Part shown: positions 51,471 to 63,420 of the stretch, one piece after another
How the letters are laid out: every line of letters begins with the position of its first letter
How positions within the stretch are numbered: the first letter of the stretch is position 1
Origin: Aphis gossypii
Lineage: Eukaryota > Arthropoda > Insecta > Hemiptera > Aphididae
Assembly: GCF_020184175.1 (NCBI RefSeq)
Contig: NC_065533.1
Span: forward strand, 44,244,351-44,308,350
Direction: 5' to 3'
DNA length: 64,000 nucleotides
The notes under the pieces: model-generated
Told to the model about the DNA's origin: nothing
Database searches by the model: none
The model's input: only the letters and a program-made list of their open reading frames with translations
Program-made: the position numbers and the translations under genes

Positions 51471-51790
51471 TATATTATGTACGCGCGTGTGTGTATGAAA
51501 CGATTAGGACGCACCGTGTTATAGCGAATTATATACGCGCGTGCATCGGCAGATTAGACGTGCCAATGATCCGGACATACCGCGGCGACAATCGAAGCGT
51601 ATGACCATGGTCGCTGTCGTTACTTCGCAGCTGTGACACTGCGAAATGGGTATAATAGGTTTTCAGCAGTCACGGAGCAATAATAAAGTCATAATTCGCA
51701 GCAAATACGATTGAGTGCAAACAGTCATGGTTCATGACTGGCACCCACTGCTGCAGTCCGCAGTCGTGATAATACCTATACCATATAATA
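51471..51790. other. CpG-containing island with inverted repeat
   Basis: Higher-complexity patch with ACGCGCGTG-type motifs at 51481 and 51535 and a short hairpin, CAGTCATG/CATGACTG with a 3-nt loop, at 51722-51740. No coding frame. Regulatory or noncoding exon possible. Confidence 0.35.
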
Positions 51791-54639
51791 TGATGTTATG
51801 GTAGTATACTAATATAATATTATTATATTACAATATAGTATACAATATATCTATACAATAGATACAAAGAGATTATTTTATCGTTGACGAGTATAATATA
51901 TTTTGACTAATACAGAGAATTTTTAATATTAGTTTATATTAAAATTAATTAAAATATTATTAAAGATAAAATAATAAAATAAATATTTAAAACTAATAGT
52001 AGTTTATATTTTTATATATTTAGGTAGTTAAAGTAATACGTATACTATTGTAAAATACATAATATTTTATATCACATATATATATACGAGGTGATTCATT
52101 TAAGTGTTTATTATTATGATAATCGTTTCTTATTCATTATTTGGATGAAAGTGTTCATTTTTACTATAAAATTCCAAAACAGAATGTTTTTTTTAGAATA
52201 TAAAAATAAAAATTCAATTTTTAATGAGCGGTTAATTTTATAAGTAGTTTCTTGTAGAAACTAAGAGCAGTGGACCAATAATTTTCTGTACGTCCCTGTA
52301 CTCTTCTTATTAAAACTTTAAATTATTATTAATTAACTAAACGTTAGAATTCAATTGTTATTGATAGAAATATTCCGAAAAATATGAAATTTAAATGCAT
52401 GGTATTGAATAAGTAAAAAAACCTCAAAAAATTATGGTATACTGCAATAATATTAAATTGTGTAAAAAAAAATATTAAGCAATAATATGTGTAGATATAT
52501 TATATAAACAAAACCATAATATTCAATTGAAACAGATACAGTGTCTTAAAAATTTGAATGCTCTTAAGTGATATATGAGATCGATTACTATAAACAATGC
52601 CTATCATATATATATATATATATCTTTTATTTTTTATAAATAATGTTAATATATTAAGAAATAAGAATCTTCTGGAATATAAATAAATTTAAGATTTTGA
52701 AATAATTCAAATCTTAGGTAAAATATTGTTATTTATATTAATTTAAAAACTCAAACTCAGAATTCCTATACATTTGTGAATGTAATTTAATATATTCAAC
52801 TTAAGTAATGGATAATGTATACATTTATTAGGTAATTCATTACATTTTTATAACCCATAAAAAACAATTTAAATGTTTCAGCAAAAGTGCAAAACCTATT
52901 TGTATATTATATAAATTCTAATGCGAGTAATAGCTTTATTAATAAATTGATTAACCAATATAAATTTGTCTTCGCCTTCAAAAATGAATATATTTATTTG
53001 CATACAAGATAAAATTAAACATATTTATAATTATTATCATCTTTTATACAAAATAAATTTTTTTAGTCGTTAGAATTAATTATCGATGACTTCATATGAC
53101 ATAATTTTGATATTCTAATGGCATGTTAATAAGGTAAACCATTATAAAATTCGCCCCATTATAAAAAATACACCAAATAGTGTCGTTTTTGATATAAAAC
53201 CAAATTAATAAATTTACGAACGTTTAAGTATGAGATAATAGTTAAAAAAATATATAAACATAGACGAATGAAGACGATATTGTGTGAAAAATATGGTAAC
53301 AAATTAAAATAATCAATTTCTTGGGTCTCGTGATAATTTGTTAAGTATAAAATTTGAGTATTAAAATCTATGAATAAATTAAATATGTGTATTATATGTT
53401 ATGAATATCGATTGTAAACTAATTATCATAATTATTATATTTTATGAAAATGTTATTGTGAATTAGATTATTATATTGTAATTTGAATTAGATTTTTAAC
53501 TTTTAAAACCTTTATAGTTTATTGAAAATGTTTTTAATAATTTTTTATAGATGGTAAAGTATCTTTTTCGAATACTTTATTATTAAGTCATCATCAAAAA
53601 AAAAAAAAAAAAATATTTAACATTTTTTCTGAATTAGTTCTGGTTAATTTAATAAGACATATAAATATGCACATATAATAGCACACGTATGTATTTAAAC
53701 TTAAATAAATTATTCTAACCATGGTCGGTGAGATACTGGGATTCTATTTGAGATAGTGTAACAAAGCGAAACGCTTGCTTACCGATCCATTATCTATTTC
53801 TTTGAGTCTTTGAGTAGATATCATTACTCGGAAATGATACACTTTATAGTTGTGTAGAAATGCACTTTATTTGAGTAAAATTACTGCTTTAATTCTGATA
53901 TTTAAATTGAAAAATTAACGTTCTGAATATTTGTATATTATTTTAAATAATCGAAGTGTGGATCAAAAGGCACTTTAATAACTTAACTTATATATAACAA
54001 ACTTTGTAGATATATTTGCTTTGCCACAATATAATAATATTATACCATTGAAATGGTTTTAGTTTATACAAATAAATACATTTAAAATTTATGTTTTCCA
54101 CGTAAAAACATATAGTATTTTACTGAATATTTTAGAGTTAAGTGGAAGGGTGAGAAATAATTATAATATCGAGTATAGTAGTATGATAAGGTTATTCTTC
54201 TTTTTTTTTTTTATTGAATCTAAAATAAACAGTTTTGAACATTCCGATAGTATTTTAAATTATTCCAGTCGACTGATAACTCATTATATAGTTATTAACC
54301 TGTCTTGTTGAATTATTCATTATTTTACAATGAAATACCAAAAAAAAAAAAAATATAAAAATAAAAAAATTGTATCCACTTATCGCAATTAATTGTTATA
54401 TTTCAACTGATTTAATATTAATTTTGTTCATCACTCATGTTATTATAAGCGAATCGTACTTTTAAAAAGAAAAAATGTTTTACAAGTACCTACATCAAAA
54501 AAAAATTACTAGATACGCCCAGAACATTTTAACAACGTAAAGATACGTACGTTTAAAATTTGGAACGACAACTGACTATATTGTGTGCATTACAATTATA
54601 TCAGCCAGAGAGGCATACAATAAATGAAATTGTGACTTG

Positions 54640-54642
<3 letters not shown>

Positions 54643-54676
<34 letters not shown>
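54643..54676. repeat. (AC)17 microsatellite
   Basis: Seventeen uninterrupted AC units. Confidence 0.96.
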
Positions 54677-54678
<2 letters not shown>

Positions 54679-55868
54679 ATACACGTGAAACTTCATATTG
54701 GTGTCGACGAACCATGTCCGGCTTTTTATTTATATAATGATTGAGTGACATTTATTGAACTCAGCGTACGAGACCAACTTTTATCTTGGAACTATTATAT
54801 TATATTTTATATTATTGTTATGCATGTATTTCTCAAGTGAAAATCACATCACAACAAAGTTTCTATTCATAAACTAAAAATATATTCAAGTTTTTGCTTA
54901 ATATTGAACAGTAAAATAAACTAACAACTAAAATATATTTATAAAATAAAATAAAAATATTATGCCATTAGTTTAGTATTATGATGTCTATGCGACAAAT
55001 GGTTATTTTTAAATACCTAGTATAAATAAACAGATAAGTGTAGACGTCTTAACGTACATTTAGAACCCATTCAATTACAAGTTAAAAAAAATATAATAAA
55101 TATAATTATCTATTTTTGAAATATGCAAAACATTTTATAATATTAAAGAAAATATTGTATTAAGTCATTCTAAATTGATCGTTGTATTTTCTTTTCTTTA
55201 TTAAAACCGAATAAACAAAATTAACTCTGTTTATTTAACCTACATTTCCTTGGTATTGTTGTAAGCTTGTAGAAACATGACAGAATGCCGTTTATTTAGT
55301 ATCAAAGTTATAAATATTATATTATATTATTTCATTAAAATTTGAAGTATTGTTGTTTATATTTTTTTTTTTTTTTTACATCTATGGTGTATTTTTCAAT
55401 TTTAATACAATACAAGAAAAAAAATATCAATAATAAATTCACTGTTGAGTAGTTTAACAAATGTTATTAAATTACCTTGTGTCATATTAAACATCAAACT
55501 TACTATCAGTATGACACATTATAATGAATACATTTCTTATTATTATTTTTAAATTTGTATTAATTTATGTCACAGATCATGAATTTGAGTATTATTAAGA
55601 TTTCAAAAATAATTATTTTGTTATTTTTTACATCTTGGTTTATTAATTATATTAATCATATTAATCATGTTTACCATGTATATACGATAATATGAGTGTT
55701 GTACATACGACTTCCAAACATAAATGCGTCTGAATAGATAATACGTGTAAAACTTCTGAAATGATGGTTAAAAAGTAAAATTTAAATAAAAGGAATTGAA
55801 TTCTCTCAGTATAAATCTTAACCAGCGAGTGTAGTTTATTTGGCTCCTCACAGTTGCTATAGACTCTG

Positions 55869-55882
55869 GTTGCCAAAGCAAC
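55869..55882. promoter_or_regulatory. RFX-like X-box
   Basis: GTTGCCAAAGCAAC fits the RFX consensus (RYYNYY, 1-3 nt, RRNRAC) with a 2-nt spacer. There is no nearby gene start to which it can be tied. Confidence 0.3.
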
Positions 55883-58373
55883 CACTGGTTATAGAGTTTA
55901 ATATTATAGCTAATAAAAACATAAAATAGATAATAGCTTATGAATAATAAAAAAAAAGCATTCTGAAAATATACATAAAAAAATGTGTATATGAGGTGGT
56001 CCATTTAACGTAAGACGCTCATTATTTCAGAAAACACTAACATTATTAGGAAATAATTCTCCTACATAATTTGACATATTTTTTTATTGTTATAATTTTT
56101 GAAAATTTTTACTTTTTTAAGGGAAATATCCATTATTGTACATTATATTTCCAAACCGAATAATATTCAGTGTATTTCAATCCATAAAACTAAAATTTTT
56201 ACAAGGGTTTGAGCAGTAGACGAGTATTTCGGGGTGCTTCTAAAGTCTAAACTTTACTGTATAATCGGAGTACTCCAAAATATATTTTTCTTACATAAGA
56301 AATACAAATATATGTATTCAGTAACAAAAAAATAAATAAATAAATAAAAATAATAAAACATAATTTGATTAAAAATGTTGTTTTAAATGACTAAAAATCA
56401 TGCAAACTAAATATTTTTAAAAACATAGTTTTCAAAATAATTTATGTTTTAACGTTAAATGGATTACCTTTTATATTATGTAATAATGTACTCATAAAGA
56501 CTTAAACATTTTAGTAAACAACTATGCGCGTGTAGTACTGTGTATTTATAATATAGTACATTATATTTACATGCCATTAGTATCTAAAACTGTGAGTAAC
56601 TGAATATACCTAATAATATTAGCACATATAGCACATATTGATACAATAGCATTATACCTATATTATTATCATGTATTAAAAATCCAAAAGCTTAAGTGAA
56701 AAAAAGAACCTCGATTAATACTAGTATTAGTAGTATTTATGTATTCAATTCTAGACGGTCTGCTTACTTTAATGTTTGTACTTCATAATTTATTTTTATT
56801 ATCTTCCAGTCGTAAGGTAAATGCATTTAAATTTTAAGTATTAGTGAAAATAATAATCATTGTCTCAGTTAGCTATTTTTTTCACCATATTGTAGTAAAA
56901 TTGTACAAGACAACAAGCTGTCTGTAGACACTCCGTGAAGATATATTAGCATACGTTTTTTCTACAATTACGTTTCAAGCATTAAGTTAGATCACAGTAA
57001 TTATTTATGAAAGCGTTTAGTGAAAATGCGCATAGAAAAATGAAAAGTCGGTCATTATTGCTAAATGATAATTGCACGACAGAGAAACTAGGTACAATAT
57101 AGCGTGCGTTCCACAGCTTCTATCATTGTGACTAGATTTACTTTTAAAAATTGTATAACTACATAAGTTTATTTTCATAGTGTATTCATAATAATATTTC
57201 AAACGTACCTATTATAATTATTGTCCTACTTGCTGTCCTATTGCTTTGGAACTTGAATATATAGTAAGTGCAGACATTGTAAACAGTTGAATTGTGCGAC
57301 AATTACAACTTCCGTTCTTTGAAAACAAATTCAATTATTCGGTTCTGCTCTTGGAAACGGTAAGGTCATATTTCACAGCAAAAAATTATAAATTCTAAAG
57401 TATTATGTGCAATTACAAAAACGGTGACTTTTCAGTGAATCTGAATCAAATTCTATTGGTTTATTCTTAGAAAGTTATTTGGAATGGAAACTTTTTTTTT
57501 TAATGAATTAGCGAGTTTCCAAAACGATGAACACTCGTAGTTTTTAATCTAATTGAATCTTGAGGGAATATTAAAATCACTGAAATCGTGTTGGGTAACT
57601 ATGTGGTTGGTTATAATGTTTTTGAATCGGAAAGTGTCTTTTTGGTTTTTAATATTTTGCTTCTACAAAGATTTAAATCATTACTATACACATATATCGT
57701 TAAAATATTTGTGGCTTTGAACAAAATTTATCTTTTAAGCGCTACAATTACTCGACTTTAGAAAATAAATTATAATCGAACATAAATCAAGACCATAATA
57801 ATCAACGATAATAATTGAAGGAGAGATTGTAAATACAATGTAATTATGACTACGACGCAAGTATACATTCCATAAAATGTGTATTTATAAAAGTAATTGA
57901 TTTACTGAATTAGTGAATATTAAGTATCCGAAGAAAATACGTAATTGACAAATTGAATTATATAATTAAATAATAATATAGACAATTAAAATATATGTTA
58001 ATTTGCATTATAATTTGGAGTTTATGATAATAAATTGCATATATTATAGTTTTTCATACATGTTTTAGTTAAAGTATACCATTATTACTTACTATGAGTA
58101 TTATTTTTTTTTGTAATTAATATAGTACCTATAGTACCTAACTACATTTTTCTTTAACAGTTTAATAGTTAGCTATAAATCTTATATTTTGATAGTATAT
58201 TGGTAATACAGCTGTATAAGAAATTATTTCAATCAATATAATAAAAATAAATAGTTAATAAAATAAAATTGAATAACTATTAGTATTGAATATTGATGTA
58301 TCGAATTGTAGATAATCCTATATTTTACCAAGGTTTGTTTTAAATTCTGTGTTACAAAATTATAAACTTTATA

Positions 58374-59546
58374 TTAACGACCACTACCGATATAAGATGG
58401 CTTTGCTTCTACATCCTTGAATATCTTCACATATTTATTAAATAATATATTAATGAAATTGGTAAGATGCACTATGGATAAACTAAAAATGTATACAATT
58501 TAACTTGAAACAATTATTGCATAATATGATGTATCACAGATTTTGGTGTATTCAACTGTATAATGTTTGAATTTAATGATTTATTAATATAGTTATCACC
58601 AAAAATTCAAATATTTTTTTTTCACGACAATAAAAAAAAAAAAAACTGTTAACAAATAAATTATTATTTTTAATCAATAATACTACAGTTTTTCATAACC
58701 TACAATTCATACTATATTTGTGCATAGTCTATTTTCATATTTTTTTGTTGATTATTTTTCTCGTCAAAATAATAACTACCTATGCTAGTTTTTAAAAATG
58801 TTTGAATCACCATATATATATGTGATTTATTCTTTGGAAAATTGCTTCAACCTATCTTATTAATAAAAGAAAATATATAAATAATATACATGAATTATAA
58901 ATATTAAATATAAATTCAAATATGCTTAGAAATGTAGACTGATAGGATGTTTCCTTTTATTTTTCCATTTCGTTTGGAATCGTTGTATGGAACAATTTAT
59001 TATTGAATACAAATTTAACACATCCATTATAATAGCATACTCATTGATAAAGTACATTTAATACTAGCTATTAAGTAGAGTAACTTACCTGGTTTTAATG
59101 CTGACTGATAATCATACTTATGCAATAAAAATAGTATTAAAATAAAATAAATATAACAAAAAATAAGCGAGGATTAAAACAAATAAAGTAAAAATATTAT
59201 TAGAAAAATTTAAAAACTAAATGATTAAAATATATATATATATAATATAATATTTAAGGTATTCTGACGTAAAGACACTAACCTTATATCGAGTATCTAC
59301 AAACAACTTATTTTATGAATATAACTACAATATAATATACTATTTTATATAAATCACAATATATTATGTATGGTTAGTTCAGTGGGACTCATTATATATA
59401 TTATTATATATTTGTAAAAAATAAATAATAATACTAACAAAATTATTATTTTAAAGTACAAAATTCAACACTAGTTATTAATACTAGATTATATAGGTAC
59501 AACAAAAACTCACCCAAAACATGTCTGTAACAGTGTTGCTTTAACA
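58374..59546 (-). CDS. possible microexon gene, 3' end (four short segments)
   Basis: Four minus-strand open segments can be joined without a frame break: 59514-59546 (LKQHCYRHVL plus G; donor GTGAGT), 59283-59296 (14 nt, DTRYK; donor GTTAGT), 59089-59116 (28 nt, YDYQSALKP plus G; donor CAG|GTAAGT) and 58374-58471 (VHLTNFINILFNKYVKIF then KDVEAKPSYIGSGR and TAA). Each has an AG on its left boundary, though the acceptors before the 33-nt, 14-nt and 98-nt pieces have weak pyrimidine tracts. Residue use in the last two is coding-like. No family is recognised and no start exon is identified. The chain was assembled by eye with free choice of acceptors, so it may be partly or wholly coincidental. 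Confidence 0.3.
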
Positions 59547-59889
59547 CTTACTTATACTTAGACATGGGGTTTTGACGCCACTAATCTAATTACAAGCTGA
59601 AATTACGATAATTTTGAAAATAAGGTAAAAGTGTAGTATATGATGATTAGTTATAATTTAATAGATATAGTTAAATAATAATTAATAATACATTTATAAA
59701 TAGGTGATCCATAAAAATAATTATGACATAATTAATAATATATGCACATTGCACAACACTATTAACATCTGAATTGTTATGGATGCATAAAAAACCCATG
59801 GTAATAATTACGATTTATGAGTAAAATTCAAAAAAATGTTTTAAAATAAATAAATAATAAATTTAAAAAAAACCTAATATACTAAATCC
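59547..59889. other. A/T-rich stretch
   Basis: No feature recognised between the candidate microexon and the inverted-repeat element. Confidence 0.5.
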
Positions 59890-60489
59890 AATGCATCCGA
59901 ATTGCATGCCAAAAAAATAATCATAAATTGGAATGTCCAAATTGCATGCCAGCTTTAGAGAGGTCTGTCCGAATTGCATGCCGTGCACCTACAAGTTTAT
60001 TTTTATTTATCATGCACTTATGTAGGTACACAACTTAAGCTTTATTTTTTATTTTTCTATTTTTTTAAAATAAAGCATGAATAGAAACTGATTAGTTTCT
60101 ATGTTGAAATATTTTTATATTTTAGTAAACATTTTATCAAATTGGAGAAGATAAAATTGTGTAGGTATAGTATTAAATAAAATTATTTTAGTTTAAAGTA
60201 AGTAAGTGAATGTATTTTACATTTTTACATGGCATTTCAAATAAATGATGATATTATACAATTTGGTGAAGTATTTTTGATAATATACAATACAGTATAA
60301 TTATTATATAATTATAAAATAATAAAGATGATAATTTTTAATAATAAAATATGACAATATGGAAAATATATAACCATATCAAAAAAGTTTAAATTCTGCA
60401 CATAAGTGCATTGTGCATGATAAGTAAACTTGTGGTACGCAGTGTGCAATTTTGACATTTTTTTGGCATGCAATTCGGATGCAGCCATT
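59890..60489. mobile_element. nonautonomous inverted-repeat DNA element, about 600 bp
   Basis: A perfect 27-bp inverted repeat lies at 59892-59918 and 60457-60483 (core GCATCCGAATTGCATGCC). Further in, 59986-60035 is imperfectly inverse to 60395-60440. The element is flanked by direct TAAATCCA (59883-59890 and 60489-60496), consistent with a 6-8 bp target duplication. The motif (C)C(G/A)AATTGCATGCC occurs three times at the left end (59898, 59938, 59972) and once at the right. It has no transposase, and the 65-codon minus frame at 60312-60509 merely reads through its right end. The superfamily is not certain; an 8-bp duplication would suit hAT. Confidence 0.65.
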
Positions 60490-60932
60490 AAATCCATTAA
60501 AAACAACAACGTACGAGCATTGTTATTTTAAATACATTTACCTTGAAATTCTATGATTGTTAGTCTAATCTTCCATTTAGTACACAATATTGTTTTGAAA
60601 ATTTGTGTTAAATATTTATATGCATTAATACATTTAAAGTATTTACAAAATATGTAATATGCATAATGTCAATTAAAGTTATTTACTATAAAATTTACAA
60701 TTGCGAATTTGAAAATAAAATTAAAAAAACAATGTTAAAAAATAAAATTTGTTAATTTGTGAAATCAACAAAATATGAAATCGGTGACTAGAGTACTTAC
60801 TACTAAACTTATAAAAATATCAAACAATTTTATGTTACGATTAATTGTTATTTGTTAGTCTATTCCTATTCAAAAATGAGTGATTTAATTATTAAACGTA
60901 TCATAGTTTTTATCTAAAAGCTGTATTTTAAT

Positions 60933-61400
60933 ATTTCAGATTCTGAATCGAAAAATAAATGTATTGATCTTACTGTAATGTTTTTTTTTTATTTTATTAT
61001 TATTATTTTTTATTTTTTGTATGAGTACGCGATAGGTTGTCAAAACTATGTTTGATTTAAAAGTTTGAGGGTGGTTTTGGATAGAAAATTGGACCTACTT
61101 TGTACTTTAAAGGTCAAAATTAAAAATTCTCAACACTTTTTGGGAAAAACAAACAAACAAAATGAGGAATTTTCTGCTTAACTAGATGTTGAATATGATA
61201 ATTTCATTATCTTGTTTGTAATTGAAAAACAAAAAAACCACAGAAAATTTTTACCAAGTTTTTATATTATTATTTTATACCTAAAAAATATCCAAATAGG
61301 CACAATACTTTTGTTTAACATAAAACAACTTTTCTTTTTATAGAACATTTTTGAAAAATTAATACAAGAAAATCAACAAATAAAAACATAAAACCTAAAA
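60933..61400. repeat. dispersed repeat copy, aphid-type
   Basis: Begins TTTCAGATTCTGAATCGAAA, then ATGTATTGATCTTACTGTAATG-like sequence, a T/A run, GAGTACGCGATAGGTTGTCAAAA, GGTGGTTTTGGATAGAAAATTGGACC and TTTTTGGGAAAAA. This order and wording resemble a high-copy noncoding repeat I associate with aphid genomes. No second copy in this window proves it, and boundaries are approximate. Confidence 0.4.
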
Positions 61401-62530
61401 AAATATTTATAAATGCAAATTTAATCTATAGACATTTTCAGTTTAAATTTGAACGAAATTACTTATTCAAACGATAAGTAACGATGTTAATTAAATTATA
61501 TTAATTTAAAAACATTACTTGTGGAAACTTAAAGCGTTTGCGTATATTATATTATTATAAATTTTACTATACGCAATCACACTTTTGATTTATTTTAAGA
61601 TAATATTATCTAATTATATAATGAATCTATTTTTACTATTTTATGTTTATTCAAAGAAAGATAAAATTAAATTTGAAAATCTATATTTTTTTATAATATG
61701 GTATAAAAATTAAATATATATTATCATAGTAATTAAATTCTATGTTATCCAAGAAAAATTCAATCTACTTACCACTATATTAATAGTAAAATAAAAGGGT
61801 TTACTAGCTATTTAAATCAAAATGTATCACGAAATAGACTTAGTGACATTATACCTAGATTGACAGATCACAGATCGTTTCGATTTTAAACATTTTTAGT
61901 GTACATTTATACATAATTGAATCCAAATCTAAAACACATAATAGGGACCCATTCGGGTAACAATGTGCAGTAAGTTTAAAGAAAACTATAATTACAGAGA
62001 ATATAATAGAATTATATATTATTTTAATGTATAGATATATTGTGTTCTGATCTTAATAAAGTCAATCCATACTTACAAATCACAATATTTTTATAACATT
62101 AAAAAAACCAAAAAAATAATTTTCCTATTTCATTACAAAACTATTTTTAGTAATAGTACCTACTTAGTAAAACCTAAGTGTTTAAAGTTGCGCACGTATG
62201 ATAGCCTAATTGATAGTGTTGTCTCTAAAATATTTCATGAAGCTATTAGTCTACGAAGAAACAAGTCACTTTTAACTTTTTGGACTATAAAATAATAAAA
62301 AGTAATACTTCAGTACCTAACCTTAGTTAGGTACTGTAATGTCTCCGCATGACCAATTCAACATATATATATGGCTTAAATGTTATTTTGGTAAGTTTGT
62401 AACTTTTAATATTATTTAACTTAATTATTACTGAGATGTATTGTTCACCTACGGTGCCTAAACATTTACTCTACATCGGATAAATAGTAAAAAAACGATA
62501 TTATAGGCATATTATTTTGGCTTTCGTGAA
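61401..62530. other. A/T-rich gene-free stretch
   Basis: Nothing recognised. Confidence 0.55.
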
Positions 62531-63420
62531 ATTGAACGTTGGCATTGTTCTCCTTTGGTAGTAGGGAAGAGGGAAATCTCTATTGTAGCCACGTTAGTAA
62601 ACGTTATAGTTGTTGTGTTTATAATAATATATAATAATAATAAAATACAATCATATCCGGTTTTTTTCTTGTACAGCAGTGTACTCGAGGAGGTTTCCTT
62701 CGAAATGAAAACTTATATAAATAATAATATTAATAAATCGAACAGAAATTGAAAAAAAAAAATAGAAGTAAGAATCAAGTCGCCCGCTGACGCCATTGCC
62801 GTGTAATGTATTGTATGTGACTAGCATATTGTCGGATACTCACCCCGTGAAAGAAAGCCACCTCCGGATTGCGAGGATTCCGGTCACGATCGTACAGTGC
62901 CGTTGCCATCGCCCAGACTTGACAGTTTTGCGTGCACATGGGTGTATGTGGGTGTATGGGTGTATGTGGGTGTGTTGGGGGTATATATACGCTCTTTCGA
63001 GTTCTTCGGCGAAGAAAACTTCAGCTGCGCTACTGTTACTACGATTAGACGCTTACCTATACAGCCTATTTTGTACAATATTATATATCAGGGCTGTAAT
63101 AATGACGTATGTAGTTACGGTACACACGTTTTACTGCAACTTATTATCACGTCTTTCTCCGACTCACACGCACTGCTGTTGTTGTTATATACCTACCATA
63201 TAATATTATATAGGTAGGTACCGTTTCCGGATTATTACTATACGATCGTCGTATAAAATATAATACAACAATGCGTTCTCTAATATACAGCAGAGGTACA
63301 AAACATATATAATATCTGCAGTGCGACGACGATGTGTGTGCTCGTGCCACAGACGGCAGCGGAAGCGGTGGTAATGATGATGGTTCGTCGCATCAATATA
63401 AAATAAAACTGACGACAACG
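62531..63420. other. CpG-richer island at right end
   Basis: Higher complexity and CpG content (62780-62935, 63000-63050, 63310-63400), with overlapping frames on both strands (longest 135 codons, 62796-63203 plus) that include translated GT repeats and match no family I know. Probably a promoter or noncoding exon of a gene at or beyond the window edge. Confidence 0.35.
62940..62981 (+). repeat. GGGTGTAT minisatellite forming a G-quadruplex motif
   Basis: Five G-tracts (62940-62942, 62950-62952, 62958-62960, 62968-62970, 62977-62981) separated by loops of 7, 5, 7 and 6 nt. This meets the canonical G3+N1-7 rule and lies on the plus strand. Confidence 0.85.

Larger units (their letters stand above)
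51791..58373. other. A/T-rich gene-free stretch
   Basis: No firm gene. Contains the (AC)n microsatellite at 54643-54676, two starts of a possible repeat family (52088 and 55993) and an RFX-like X-box at 55869-55882. Confidence 0.5.

Noticed and set aside
62796..63203. 135-codon plus-strand frame at the right end
   Set aside because: Part of it is translated GGGTGTAT repeat, two other frames are open over the same stretch, and no family is recognised.
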